Source of the DNA: Cyanobacteria bacterium SIG27
Lineage (GTDB): Bacteria > Cyanobacteriota > Vampirovibrionia > Gastranaerophilales > Gastranaerophilaceae
Assembly: GCA_015152565.1 (NCBI GenBank)
Contig: SUTT01000011.1
Coordinates: forward strand, 1-50,402
Length of the DNA stretch: 50,402 nt
Direction: 5' to 3'
Below the pieces are notes generated by a model, which saw only the letters and a list, made by a program, of their open reading frames with translations, ran no database searches and had not been told where the DNA came from. The translations under genes and the position numbers were made by a program. Position 1 is the first letter of the stretch. Every line of letters starts with the position of its first letter. This document shows, piece by piece, positions 43,287 to 50,402 of this stretch.

Positions 43287-44543
43287 ATGGAAAATAATAA
43301 ATTAAAAATCGGGATTATCGGTCTTGGCACCGTTGGATGTGGAGTAGTTAAAGTTTTAGAAAAATTTAACGATATTGAAATTGTTTTGGCATCCGTAAAA
43401 AATTTAAACAAAAAAAGAGATGTAGAGCTTGATTGTTTAACAACAGATTCAATGCAAATTGCGACTAATCCAGATATTGATGTTGTTGTTGAAGTTGCTG
43501 GTGGTTGCGGCATTTTAGATGTCTTATTAACTGCAATTAAAAATAAAAAACACATTGTAACGGCAAACAAAGAACTTTTAGCTCGTCATGGAGCACAATT
43601 GTTTGATTTAGCTCGTGAAAATGGCGTTGTAATTCTTTATGAAGCTGCTGTTGCGGGAGGAATTCCATTAATTCTTCCAATTAAAACCAGTTTAGCAGCT
43701 AATGAATTTAAATCCGTTGCCGGCATTTTAAATGGTACGACAAACTATATCTTAACTAAAATGGAAGAAGATAATCTTTCTTATGAGGATTGTTTAGCTA
43801 AAGCCCAAGCCTTAGGTTATGCTGAAACTGACCCAACTGGCGATGTTGAGGGGTATGATGCAATGTATAAAATTGCAATATTAGCTAATATCGTTTTTGG
43901 AAAAAGAATAGATGTAAATAAAATTTATCGTGAGGGAATTACAAATATCACCGCTCAAGATATTAAAATAGCTGATGAATTGGGTTATAAAATAAAACTA
44001 ATTGCTCAAGCTAAGAAAAATGAGAACGGAATTGACGTTCGAGTTCATCCAATGCTTGTTTCTAAAGCTAATCCGATTTCAGATATTAAAAATGCTACAA
44101 ATGCTGTTATGTTGAACGGTTTTCCTGTAGATAAAGTTATGTTTGTTGGTCCTGGAGCTGGACAGTTTCCAACCGCAAGCTCTGTAGTGGGCGATATTTT
44201 ATCCTTGAAAGCTGAATTTGATAAGGGTTCAAATATTCTTCCTATGACAGTTTGTCATCATAGCGAATATGCTAATCAAACAGACGTTAATGAAACAAAA
44301 AATTGTTATTATCTTTCAATTGTTGCACAAAACGTTAAAGGCGTAATTGGCTTGATTGGCTGTGCTTGCGCTGAATATAATGTTAATATTTCATGTGTTT
44401 TACAAAAAGGCGATAATGGCGATGGAAGTGCTACAATTATTGTAATTACTGAAGAATGCCTTGAAAAAGACATGAATTTAATGATTCAAAAATTACAAAA
44501 TGATAATAATATCAAAATTGCAAATAAAATAAGGGTTTTGTAA
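43287..44543 (+). CDS. hom: homoserine dehydrogenase
   Basis: Reduces aspartate semialdehyde to homoserine for threonine and methionine. Seen: NAD(P) loop [13 protein letters not shown], catalytic region [14 protein letters not shown], and [11 protein letters not shown] with the conserved Asp pair. A C-terminal ACT domain (about 345-418) gives threonine feedback in relatives. 418 aa is normal. No ribosome site precedes the ATG, and a TATTAT box sits only seven bases upstream, so a leaderless mRNA is possible. thrC follows by one base. Confidence 0.95.
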   Translation: MENNKLKIGIIGLGTVGCGVVKVLEKFNDIEIVLASVKNLNKKRDVELDCLTTDSMQIATNPDIDVVVEVAGGCGILDVLLTAIKNKKHIVTANKELLARHGAQLFDLARENGVVILYEAAVAGGIPLILPIKTSLAANEFKSVAGILNGTTNYILTKMEEDNLSYEDCLAKAQALGYAETDPTGDVEGYDAMYKIAILANIVFGKRIDVNKIYREGITNITAQDIKIADELGYKIKLIAQAKKNENGIDVRVHPMLVSKANPISDIKNATNAVMLNGFPVDKVMFVGPGAGQFPTASSVVGDILSLKAEFDKGSNILPMTVCHHSEYANQTDVNETKNCYYLSIVAQNVKGVIGLIGCACAEYNVNISCVLQKGDNGDGSATIIVITEECLEKDMNLMIQKLQNDNNIKIANKIRVL

Positions 44544-44544
44544 G

Positions 44545-45597
44545 ATGAGATACTTAGGTTTAATTGAAAAATATAGGAAATTTTTACCTGTAAGCGAAGC
44601 TACTCCTGTGATTTCTCTTTGTGAGGGAAATACTCCTTTAATTAAAGCTGATAATTTAGCAGATGCTATTGGGTTAGACGCTGAAATTTATCTAAAATAT
44701 GAGGGTTTAAACCCAACAGGAAGCTTTAAAGATAGAGGCATGACAATGGCTGTTACAAAAGCTGTTGAAGGAGGTTCAAAAGCAATCATCTGCGCTTCAA
44801 CAGGTAACACTTCCGCTGCGGCTGCTGCTTATGCTGCTAAGGCAAAGATTAAATGTTATGTATTAATTCCAGATGGTCATATTGCGATGGGAAAACTTTC
44901 TCAAGCCATGATGTATGGAGCAAAAGTTATTGCAATTCAGGGAAATTTTGATGAAGCTCTTGAAGCTGTTCGAGAAATTAGCTCAAAATATCCAATAACT
45001 TTGGTAAATTCAGTTAACCCATATCGTATCGAGGGACAAAAAACAGGTTCATTTGAAATCGTTGATGCTTTGGGCGATGCTCCTGATTATCACTTCATTC
45101 CTGTTGGAAACGCTGGAAATATTACAGCCTATTGGAAAGGTTATAAAGAATATAAAGAAGCTGGATATTCTTCTAAATTACCTGTAATGATGGGTATTCA
45201 AGCAGCAGGTGCTGCTCCTATTGTTAAAGGTTATAAAATAGATAACCCTGAAACAATAGCTACAGCAATTAGAATTGGAAATCCTGCAAGCTGGAAATAC
45301 GCAGAAGCTGCAAGGGACGAATCTAATGGTACAATTGATTGCGTTACAGACGAAGAAATCCTAAGCGCTTATAGACTTTTAGCAAGAACAGAGGGTGTTT
45401 TTGCCGAGCCTGGTTCAATTGCTTCAATTGCAGGTTTAATCAAATTAAAAGACAAAGTGAAAGCTGGTTCGCGCATCGTATGTATTTTAACAGGAAATGG
45501 TCTTAAAGACCCAACAACGGCAATTGACCATTCAAACGCTGTTGTTCATCATACATCAGCTAATATTGAAGATATTATAAAAGTAATTAATGAATAG
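44545..45597 (+). CDS. thrC: threonine synthase
   Basis: This PLP enzyme converts O-phosphohomoserine to threonine. K62 in [10 protein letters not shown] binds [19 protein letters not shown] binds the phosphate of substrate or cofactor. The 350-aa length matches the short bacterial group. The ATG is one base after the hom stop, so the pair is translated as a unit. Homoserine kinase (thrB) is missing here, so it must be elsewhere. Confidence 0.96.
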   Translation: MRYLGLIEKYRKFLPVSEATPVISLCEGNTPLIKADNLADAIGLDAEIYLKYEGLNPTGSFKDRGMTMAVTKAVEGGSKAIICASTGNTSAAAAAYAAKAKIKCYVLIPDGHIAMGKLSQAMMYGAKVIAIQGNFDEALEAVREISSKYPITLVNSVNPYRIEGQKTGSFEIVDALGDAPDYHFIPVGNAGNITAYWKGYKEYKEAGYSSKLPVMMGIQAAGAAPIVKGYKIDNPETIATAIRIGNPASWKYAEAARDESNGTIDCVTDEEILSAYRLLARTEGVFAEPGSIASIAGLIKLKDKVKAGSRIVCILTGNGLKDPTTAIDHSNAVVHHTSANIEDIIKVINE

Positions 45598-45606
45598 GTA
45601 ATTAAA

Positions 45607-48072
45607 ATGTTAGAAAAAGAATACTATCCTCAGCAGATTGAAAAAAAATGGTTTGATATTTGGGAAGAAACAAAACCATTTAAAGTAGACGAAAATTCTG
45701 ATAAACCAAAATACTTTGCACTTTCAATGTTTCCTTATCCCTCTGGAAAGCTCCACATGGGTCATGTTAGAAACTATACAATAACCGACGTTGTGGCTCG
45801 TTTTAAAAAAGCACAAGGCTATAATGTTCTTCATCCGATGGGTTGGGATAGTTTTGGTTTGCCTGCTGAAAACGCCGCAATTCAAAAAGGTGCCAATCCA
45901 AAAACTTGGACACTAGAAAACATTGCCTATATGACAAAACAGCTTAAAATGCTTGGTTTATCTGTTGATTGGGATAGAGAAGTTACTACTTGTTTACCTG
46001 ATTATTATAAATGGACTCAATGGCTATTTTTGCAACTTTATAAAAAAGGTTTGGCATATAAGAAAAATGCTCCAGTAAACTGGTGCGAAAAGTGTGCTAC
46101 GGTTTTAGCTAATGAGCAAGTAATTGATGGAAAATGCTGGAGATGTGATAGTGAAGTTACTAAGAAAAATCTATCTCAATGGTTCTTTAAAATTACTGAA
46201 TATTCTGAACAATTATTGCAAGATTTAGAAAAATTAACTGGTTGGGGCGATAACGTTAAAACAATGCAAGAAAATTGGATTGGAAAATCAACTGGTGCAA
46301 TTTTAAAATTCAAAGTTAAAGAGCTTGAAGATGTTGAAATTCCAGTTTATACTACAAGAGCAGACACTGTTTATGGTGTTACTTATCTTGTTGTTGCTCC
46401 TGAATATAAAGATATTGAAAAATTAACAACCCCAGAAAACTCAAAAGCAGTTCAAGAATATCGTGAAAATGCCAAAAAAATGACCGAAATTGAACGACTT
46501 TCAACTGATAGAGTGAAAACTGGTGTCCCTCTTGGAACTCATATAATTAATCCATTTACTGGTCGTGAGTGTCCTATTTGGGTTGCTGATTATGCTTTAG
46601 TTGACTATGGAACAGGTGCTGTTATGGCGGTTCCATATCATGATGAAAGAGATTTTGCTTTTGCTAAAAAATATGATTTACCTATGATTCAAGTTATCAC
46701 AGGTGAAGATTTTAAAGAGGGCGAATGCTATATTGAAAAAGGAACTTTGATTAATTCAAAACAATTTGATGGAATTGACGCTGTTAGTGCTCGTGATAAA
46801 ATCACTGAATTTGCACAATCCCAAGGCTTTGGCGAATTTAAAACACAATATCGCTTGCGTGATTGGTTAATTTCTCGTCAAAGATACTGGGGAGCTCCTA
46901 TTCCAATCGTATATTGTCCACATTGTGGCGAAGTTGCAGTTGATGAAAAGGATTTACCAGTATTATTACCAGAAGATGTTGATTTTTCCGTTAAAGGAAA
47001 ATCTCCAATTGAAACAAGTGCAACATTCAAAGAAACAACTTGTCCAAAATGCGGAGCAAAAGCAACTCGTGATTTAGATACGATGGACACTTTTGTATGT
47101 TCTAGTTGGTATTATTTAAGATATGCAGACGCTAAAAACGATAAAGAATGTTTTAATCGTGATTTAGTAAATAAATGGTTGCCTGTTGATCAATATATTG
47201 GCGGAATTGAGCATGCGATTTTACACTTACTTTATTCTCGCTTCTTTACAAAAGCGCTTAGAGATTGCGGGCTTTTGGATTTTGATGAACCTTTTGCAAA
47301 CCTTTTAACACAAGGTATGGTTCTAAAAGATGGTTCAAAAATGTCTAAATCAAAAGGTAACACAGTTGACCCTGATGAAATTTATGCAAATTATGGAGCT
47401 GACACTGCCCGTTTGTTTATTTTATCTGATTCACCTCCAGCTCGTGATTTTGATTGGACTGATGCAGGTGTAGAAGGTTGCTATAAGTTCATTTCAAGAG
47501 TGTATCGCTTGTATTCTAAATTCCAAGATAGAATTAAATTGGATTATGAATTTGACGTTAAAAATCTTTCTAAAAAAGATGACGATTTTGTTCGACAAGT
47601 TCACATTGCAATTAAAAAAATTACCCATGATATTGAAAATGAATTCCAATTTAATACTGTAATTTCAAGCTATAGAGAACTTACAAACACTCTTTATGAA
47701 TACACTAAAAACGAAAATGGAATCAATAATGACGTTTTAAGTTTTGGTTTATTAACGTTGTTAAAATTAATTTCTCCTGTTTGTGTATTTATGGCAGAAG
47801 AAATCTATAGCGGACTTGGTGCAACAAAATCAATCCATGAAGAAGATTGGTGTAAATTTGATGAAGATTTAGCAAAAACAAGTGCTATTACTTTAATTGT
47901 TCAAGTTAATGGAAAACTAAAGGATAAACTTGATGTTCCGCAAGGTTTGGCTAATGATGAACTAGAAAAATTAGCTAAACAAGCACCAAAAACTTCTGAA
48001 TTTATCGCTGATAAACAAGTTGTTAAAGTCATTGTTGTACCTAATAAACTTGTTAATATCGTTGTTAAATAA
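45607..48072 (+). CDS. leuS: leucyl-tRNA synthetase
   Basis: The 821-aa class I synthetase charges tRNA-Leu. HMGH occurs in PYPSGKLHMGHVRNYT near the N-terminus and KMSKS in DGSKMSKSKGNTVDP (about 576-590). Between them lies the editing domain with TTRADTVYGVTYLV, and a zinc-type cysteine set is seen in both the editing insert and the CPHCGE/CPKCGA part. The ATG lies nine bases beyond the thrC stop, in the hom-thrC-leuS operon. Tight linkage of threonine synthesis to LeuRS is local, not a functional pair. Confidence 0.97.
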   Translation: MLEKEYYPQQIEKKWFDIWEETKPFKVDENSDKPKYFALSMFPYPSGKLHMGHVRNYTITDVVARFKKAQGYNVLHPMGWDSFGLPAENAAIQKGANPKTWTLENIAYMTKQLKMLGLSVDWDREVTTCLPDYYKWTQWLFLQLYKKGLAYKKNAPVNWCEKCATVLANEQVIDGKCWRCDSEVTKKNLSQWFFKITEYSEQLLQDLEKLTGWGDNVKTMQENWIGKSTGAILKFKVKELEDVEIPVYTTRADTVYGVTYLVVAPEYKDIEKLTTPENSKAVQEYRENAKKMTEIERLSTDRVKTGVPLGTHIINPFTGRECPIWVADYALVDYGTGAVMAVPYHDERDFAFAKKYDLPMIQVITGEDFKEGECYIEKGTLINSKQFDGIDAVSARDKITEFAQSQGFGEFKTQYRLRDWLISRQRYWGAPIPIVYCPHCGEVAVDEKDLPVLLPEDVDFSVKGKSPIETSATFKETTCPKCGAKATRDLDTMDTFVCSSWYYLRYADAKNDKECFNRDLVNKWLPVDQYIGGIEHAILHLLYSRFFTKALRDCGLLDFDEPFANLLTQGMVLKDGSKMSKSKGNTVDPDEIYANYGADTARLFILSDSPPARDFDWTDAGVEGCYKFISRVYRLYSKFQDRIKLDYEFDVKNLSKKDDDFVRQVHIAIKKITHDIENEFQFNTVISSYRELTNTLYEYTKNENGINNDVLSFGLLTLLKLISPVCVFMAEEIYSGLGATKSIHEEDWCKFDEDLAKTSAITLIVQVNGKLKDKLDVPQGLANDELEKLAKQAPKTSEFIADKQVVKVIVVPNKLVNIVVK

Positions 48073-48094
48073 AAAATTCATAAATTTATTTTTC

Positions 48095-48119
48095 AAAAAG
48101 CGCAAAATTTGCGCTTTTT
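48095..48119 (+). terminator. terminator of the hom-thrC-leuS operon
   Basis: AAAAAGCGCAAA pairs with the complementary TTTGCGCTTTTT. Nearly the same sequence recurs at 49218-49242. Confidence 0.85.
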
Positions 48120-48159
48120 GTGTTTTGTATGTCTGTCATAGTAAATATAAGGTGTTGCA

Positions 48160-49200
48160 ATGAAAGTAAATAGCATTCAAATTTCTAATAGTCTAAAAAT
48201 AAATTCTAATTATAAAAACCAAAACAATGTTTCGACTCCTAATTTGTTAAATTATGGCTCAGTTGATACTGTATCGTTTTGTCGAAAACATGCGACAAAA
48301 ACTGAAGTAAAAAACCTTGAGCACCAAGCCAAAGTAGCAATTAGAAAAGGAAAAAAATTAGTTCAAAAAGAACAAGAACTTGCAAAACAAGGTGCAGAGT
48401 TGTTTTCAAAAGCAAGAGTTGAATATAAAAAAGCTCTTGATTATCTTAAATTAGCTAGTCAAGATGGATCTAGCGTTGAATTGCCAAACGGAAATTTACT
48501 ATCTTTTAGTCCTGCATCAGGTGAAGATACATCATCTTTTAATATATTTGAATATGACAAAGATGGTAAATTGATTAGAAAAGCTTGTTTTAAAGATTTT
48601 GGGCCACATAAAATTGAGCTAATTAATGATAAGAGAGTAATATTCAATTTTTATAGTGATTCTATTGTTGCAATTGATGTTTATGATGATAAAGATAGCC
48701 TAGATACAATCCAAGCTCGTTATATATACAATCGTAACGGCGAATTAAAAAACATAAAGACAAATGTTTGTGAAAATGAACTTGAAACGACAGCGGATGA
48801 AGAATTTGAATATACGTTTATGGAGTTTAGTGGATGTAATGTCGGCTATGTAAAACATCATGATATTATTATAGGTTGTAATGACCAAATAATCGAGAAA
48901 ACTTATGCTCAACAGTTTGATTTTATCGGCAATAAACTTGGTTGCGTTACTACAAATGTTGATGATTACGGTATGTTTGGTGCGACTTGGGATGAGGGTT
49001 TGTATTTAAAAAATGACAAAGTTGTAAAATATGAAAAAGACGCTCAGCAAGTTTCTCCTAATGATGAACCAATTTATATAAATGATACTCCACGTGTTAT
49101 AGCACAAAGAATTCGTTTACATGATAAAGGCGGTCATTATATTAAAGAAACTGACGTTTTATATGATGATTTTTGGCAAATGGATTATCGAGCTAATTAA
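48160..49200 (+). CDS. helix-plus-beta-repeat family protein with SFCR motif
   Basis: The 346-aa protein opens with MKVNSIQISN, runs through about 37 polar residues and reaches TVSFCRKH (F40), the window's N-terminal signature in a variant form (Arg where Ala/Gly/Ser is usual). A charged coiled-coil helix follows (about 45-105, KNLEHQAKVAIRKGKKLVQK...). Then LPNGNLLSF and strand units such as IFEYDKDGKLIRKACF and YIYNRNGELKNIKT. EYKKALDYLKLASQD aligns with EYIKALNIIKIFNQD of the next gene, so they are paralogues. No enzyme motif is evident. AAGGTG lies before the ATG. The gene sits between two near-identical terminators. Confidence 0.72.
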   Translation: MKVNSIQISNSLKINSNYKNQNNVSTPNLLNYGSVDTVSFCRKHATKTEVKNLEHQAKVAIRKGKKLVQKEQELAKQGAELFSKARVEYKKALDYLKLASQDGSSVELPNGNLLSFSPASGEDTSSFNIFEYDKDGKLIRKACFKDFGPHKIELINDKRVIFNFYSDSIVAIDVYDDKDSLDTIQARYIYNRNGELKNIKTNVCENELETTADEEFEYTFMEFSGCNVGYVKHHDIIIGCNDQIIEKTYAQQFDFIGNKLGCVTTNVDDYGMFGATWDEGLYLKNDKVVKYEKDAQQVSPNDEPIYINDTPRVIAQRIRLHDKGGHYIKETDVLYDDFWQMDYRAN

Positions 49201-49217
49201 TTTTATGTTCATAAATA

Positions 49218-49242
49218 AAAAAGCGCAAATTTTGCGCTTTTT
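49218..49242 (+). terminator. terminator after 48160-49200
   Basis: Nearly identical to 48095-48119, again with stem AAGCGCAAA and a T-run, followed by TTATATAA. The latter may be the -10 box for the next gene. Confidence 0.8.
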
Positions 49243-49275
49243 GTGTTTTATATAAATACGCTAATGAGGTTATCT

Positions 49276-50268
49276 ATGAAAATACAAAATATATTACCAT
49301 TTAAGTATAAATATTCTTTTAACACCCAAAAAACAACTTTAAAACCAATTAATAGCACAAATCAATTTGATAGTTTCACATTTACAGGTACTAAAGTTAG
49401 CTATGAAGAAATTAGACCTGTTAAAATTCAAGCCTATAAAACACAAATTGAAGCGACCGAATTGCAAGGAAAATCAAATGCAGTTGTAAGGGAAGCATAT
49501 GAACAATTAGCAATAGCAAAAAGCGAATATATAAAAGCACTAAATATCATAAAAATTTTTAATCAAGATCCGCAAAGGCAAACTAGAAAATTAAAAAATG
49601 GTAATGAATTAAGATTTGAAGCTGAATACAAAAATAATATTTGCCACTTAAAAGCTAGTGAAGTTAACGAAGATGGCGAAATTATAAGAAGTTTTAGTGC
49701 CATTGATTCCGTTCCTTCTAATTTAACGACTTATGGTGATAGTGTAAATTATTATGAATTTAAAGATACAAATGTTACCATAATGCAGGGTATGAACTTG
49801 CTTTCATCGTCATCTGGAGGTGCTGAGGCTTTATATAAATATTCACAAGGTAAATTAACTTCTGTTTCAATTGATTTACAGGCTCTTGAAGATCCACAAA
49901 CTGTTTCTTCTGTGTATTTTTATGATGAAAATAGTAATTTAAGGATTTATGTTAGCAATAATGAAACAAGTGGTACAAGTGTAAAATGTGATGAAAGATA
50001 TGTATTTGATGACAATGGTAAGCTATTAACTTATTTTGATGGATTTTGTACTGATATACAATCTGGGGCTTTAAGTTTCAATGAGGGTTTGCATTTTGAT
50101 GACGCACATCTTGTCGCAAGAACTAAAAAATCTGCATGCGAAAACATGGGTGATGAAATGGTTAGTAAAGATGCTTATTATTTAGAAAATGGCGAATTTG
50201 TACATTCATCAGATTTTCATTTCTTGATGACTGATTTAGAGCCAATTATTTTTGAGGATAAAGAATAA
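49276..50268 (+). CDS. helix-plus-beta-repeat family protein with TFTG motif
   Basis: The 330-aa protein starts MKIQNILPFKYKYSFN; the signature is SFTFTG (F36). A helix follows (about 45-95), then RKLKNGNELRFEAEY and units such as YFYDENSNLRIYVSN and YVFDDNGKLLTYFDG. It ends AYYLENGEFVHSSDF. ATG 49276 follows GAGG by eight bases; a GTG further upstream overlaps the terminator and was rejected. It shares its last base with the next gene's ATG (TAATG), so the two are translationally coupled. Confidence 0.72.
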   Translation: MKIQNILPFKYKYSFNTQKTTLKPINSTNQFDSFTFTGTKVSYEEIRPVKIQAYKTQIEATELQGKSNAVVREAYEQLAIAKSEYIKALNIIKIFNQDPQRQTRKLKNGNELRFEAEYKNNICHLKASEVNEDGEIIRSFSAIDSVPSNLTTYGDSVNYYEFKDTNVTIMQGMNLLSSSSGGAEALYKYSQGKLTSVSIDLQALEDPQTVSSVYFYDENSNLRIYVSNNETSGTSVKCDERYVFDDNGKLLTYFDGFCTDIQSGALSFNEGLHFDDAHLVARTKKSACENMGDEMVSKDAYYLENGEFVHSSDFHFLMTDLEPIIFEDKE

Positions 50269-50402
50269 TGAAAATTCAACCAATTTTTTATAATTATAAT
50301 AGAATAAATCAAAATAGTAATAAAATTGGTCAAAACGAAACATTAAGTAAAACCTTGACTTCATTTACTTCAAGAATTTTATCTTATGAAGAAGTTAAAC
50401 CC
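50268..50402 (+). CDS. third tandem family member, partial at window edge
   Basis: The 45 visible residues start MKIQPIFYNYNRINQ, run through a Asn/Thr-rich linker, and reach LTSFTSRILSYEEVKP (F33). This aligns with FTFTGTKVSYEEIRP of the gene before it, so it is a direct tandem paralogue. The ATG overlaps the previous stop by one base. The rest lies outside the window. Confidence 0.75.
   Translation, partial: MKIQPIFYNYNRINQNSNKIGQNETLSKTLTSFTSRILSYEEVKP

Noticed and set aside
1-50402. CRISPR arrays, tRNA genes, transposases and integrases
   Set aside because: No regularly spaced direct repeats, no T-loop-like sequence in the spacers and no recombinase motifs were seen on reading. Absence was not tested by software.

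Overview
The window is AT-rich, densely coded chromosomal DNA from a Gram-negative bacterium: it has a Kdo transferase (waaA), a TolC-type outer-membrane channel and a type IV-like prepilin. The protein style (many proteins starting M-K-[IV] and carrying an early F-x-[A/G/S] tripeptide), small genes separated by strong hairpin terminators, and the gene mix suggest a gut member of the non-photosynthetic cyanobacterial relatives (Vampirovibrionia/'Melainabacteria', Gastranaerophilales-like). That assignment is my inference; no 16S rRNA is present.

Layout. 1-6.9 kb: accessory block of lineage-style proteins: a 74-aa protein, two members of a helix-plus-beta-repeat family, a leucine-rich-repeat protein, a LOG-family enzyme and a degenerate protein-kinase-like protein. 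6.9-15 kb: GH57 branching enzyme, a 60-aa protein, U32 peptidase-family RNA hydroxylation protein, waaA, a GNAT protein and serA. 15-25 kb: PHP phosphoesterase, membrane protein, Gly-rich small protein, C_GCAxxG_C_C protein, MgtE-N-like protein, Zn alcohol dehydrogenase with thioredoxin reductase, a GH108 lysozyme facing a secreted protein between direct repeats, then amidase and radical SAM genes. 24-30 kb: WYDxDP duplicated protein, ferritin with a TerC-like DUF475 protein, a 1050-aa UbiB-like kinase protein, nrdG. 30-36 kb: five-gene tripartite exporter operon (TolC, HlyD, double ATPase, two ABC-2 permeases). 36-41 kb: proton-pumping pyrophosphatase, an enlarged RNase P RNA, a prepilin and two intergenic palindromic elements. 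41-48 kb: cysK, gltX, and the run hom-thrC-leuS. 48-50.4 kb: three tandem members of the same helix-plus-beta-repeat family seen at the start, the last cut by the window edge.

The most interesting pattern is a bipartite N-terminal signature (M-[KN]-[IV] start, short polar linker, then [S/T/N]-F-x-[A/G/S]) shared by at least nine otherwise unrelated proteins without hydrophobic signal peptides. It looks like a common targeting or processing tag. Two of these genes also share a 39-bp leader motif. Other notable items are a 685-bp ORF-less element with 30-bp terminal inverted repeats, an rnpB whose P3 region has been expanded by a repeated hairpin, and a lysozyme/secreted-protein cassette between direct repeats. 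No tRNA, CRISPR array or transposase was seen.
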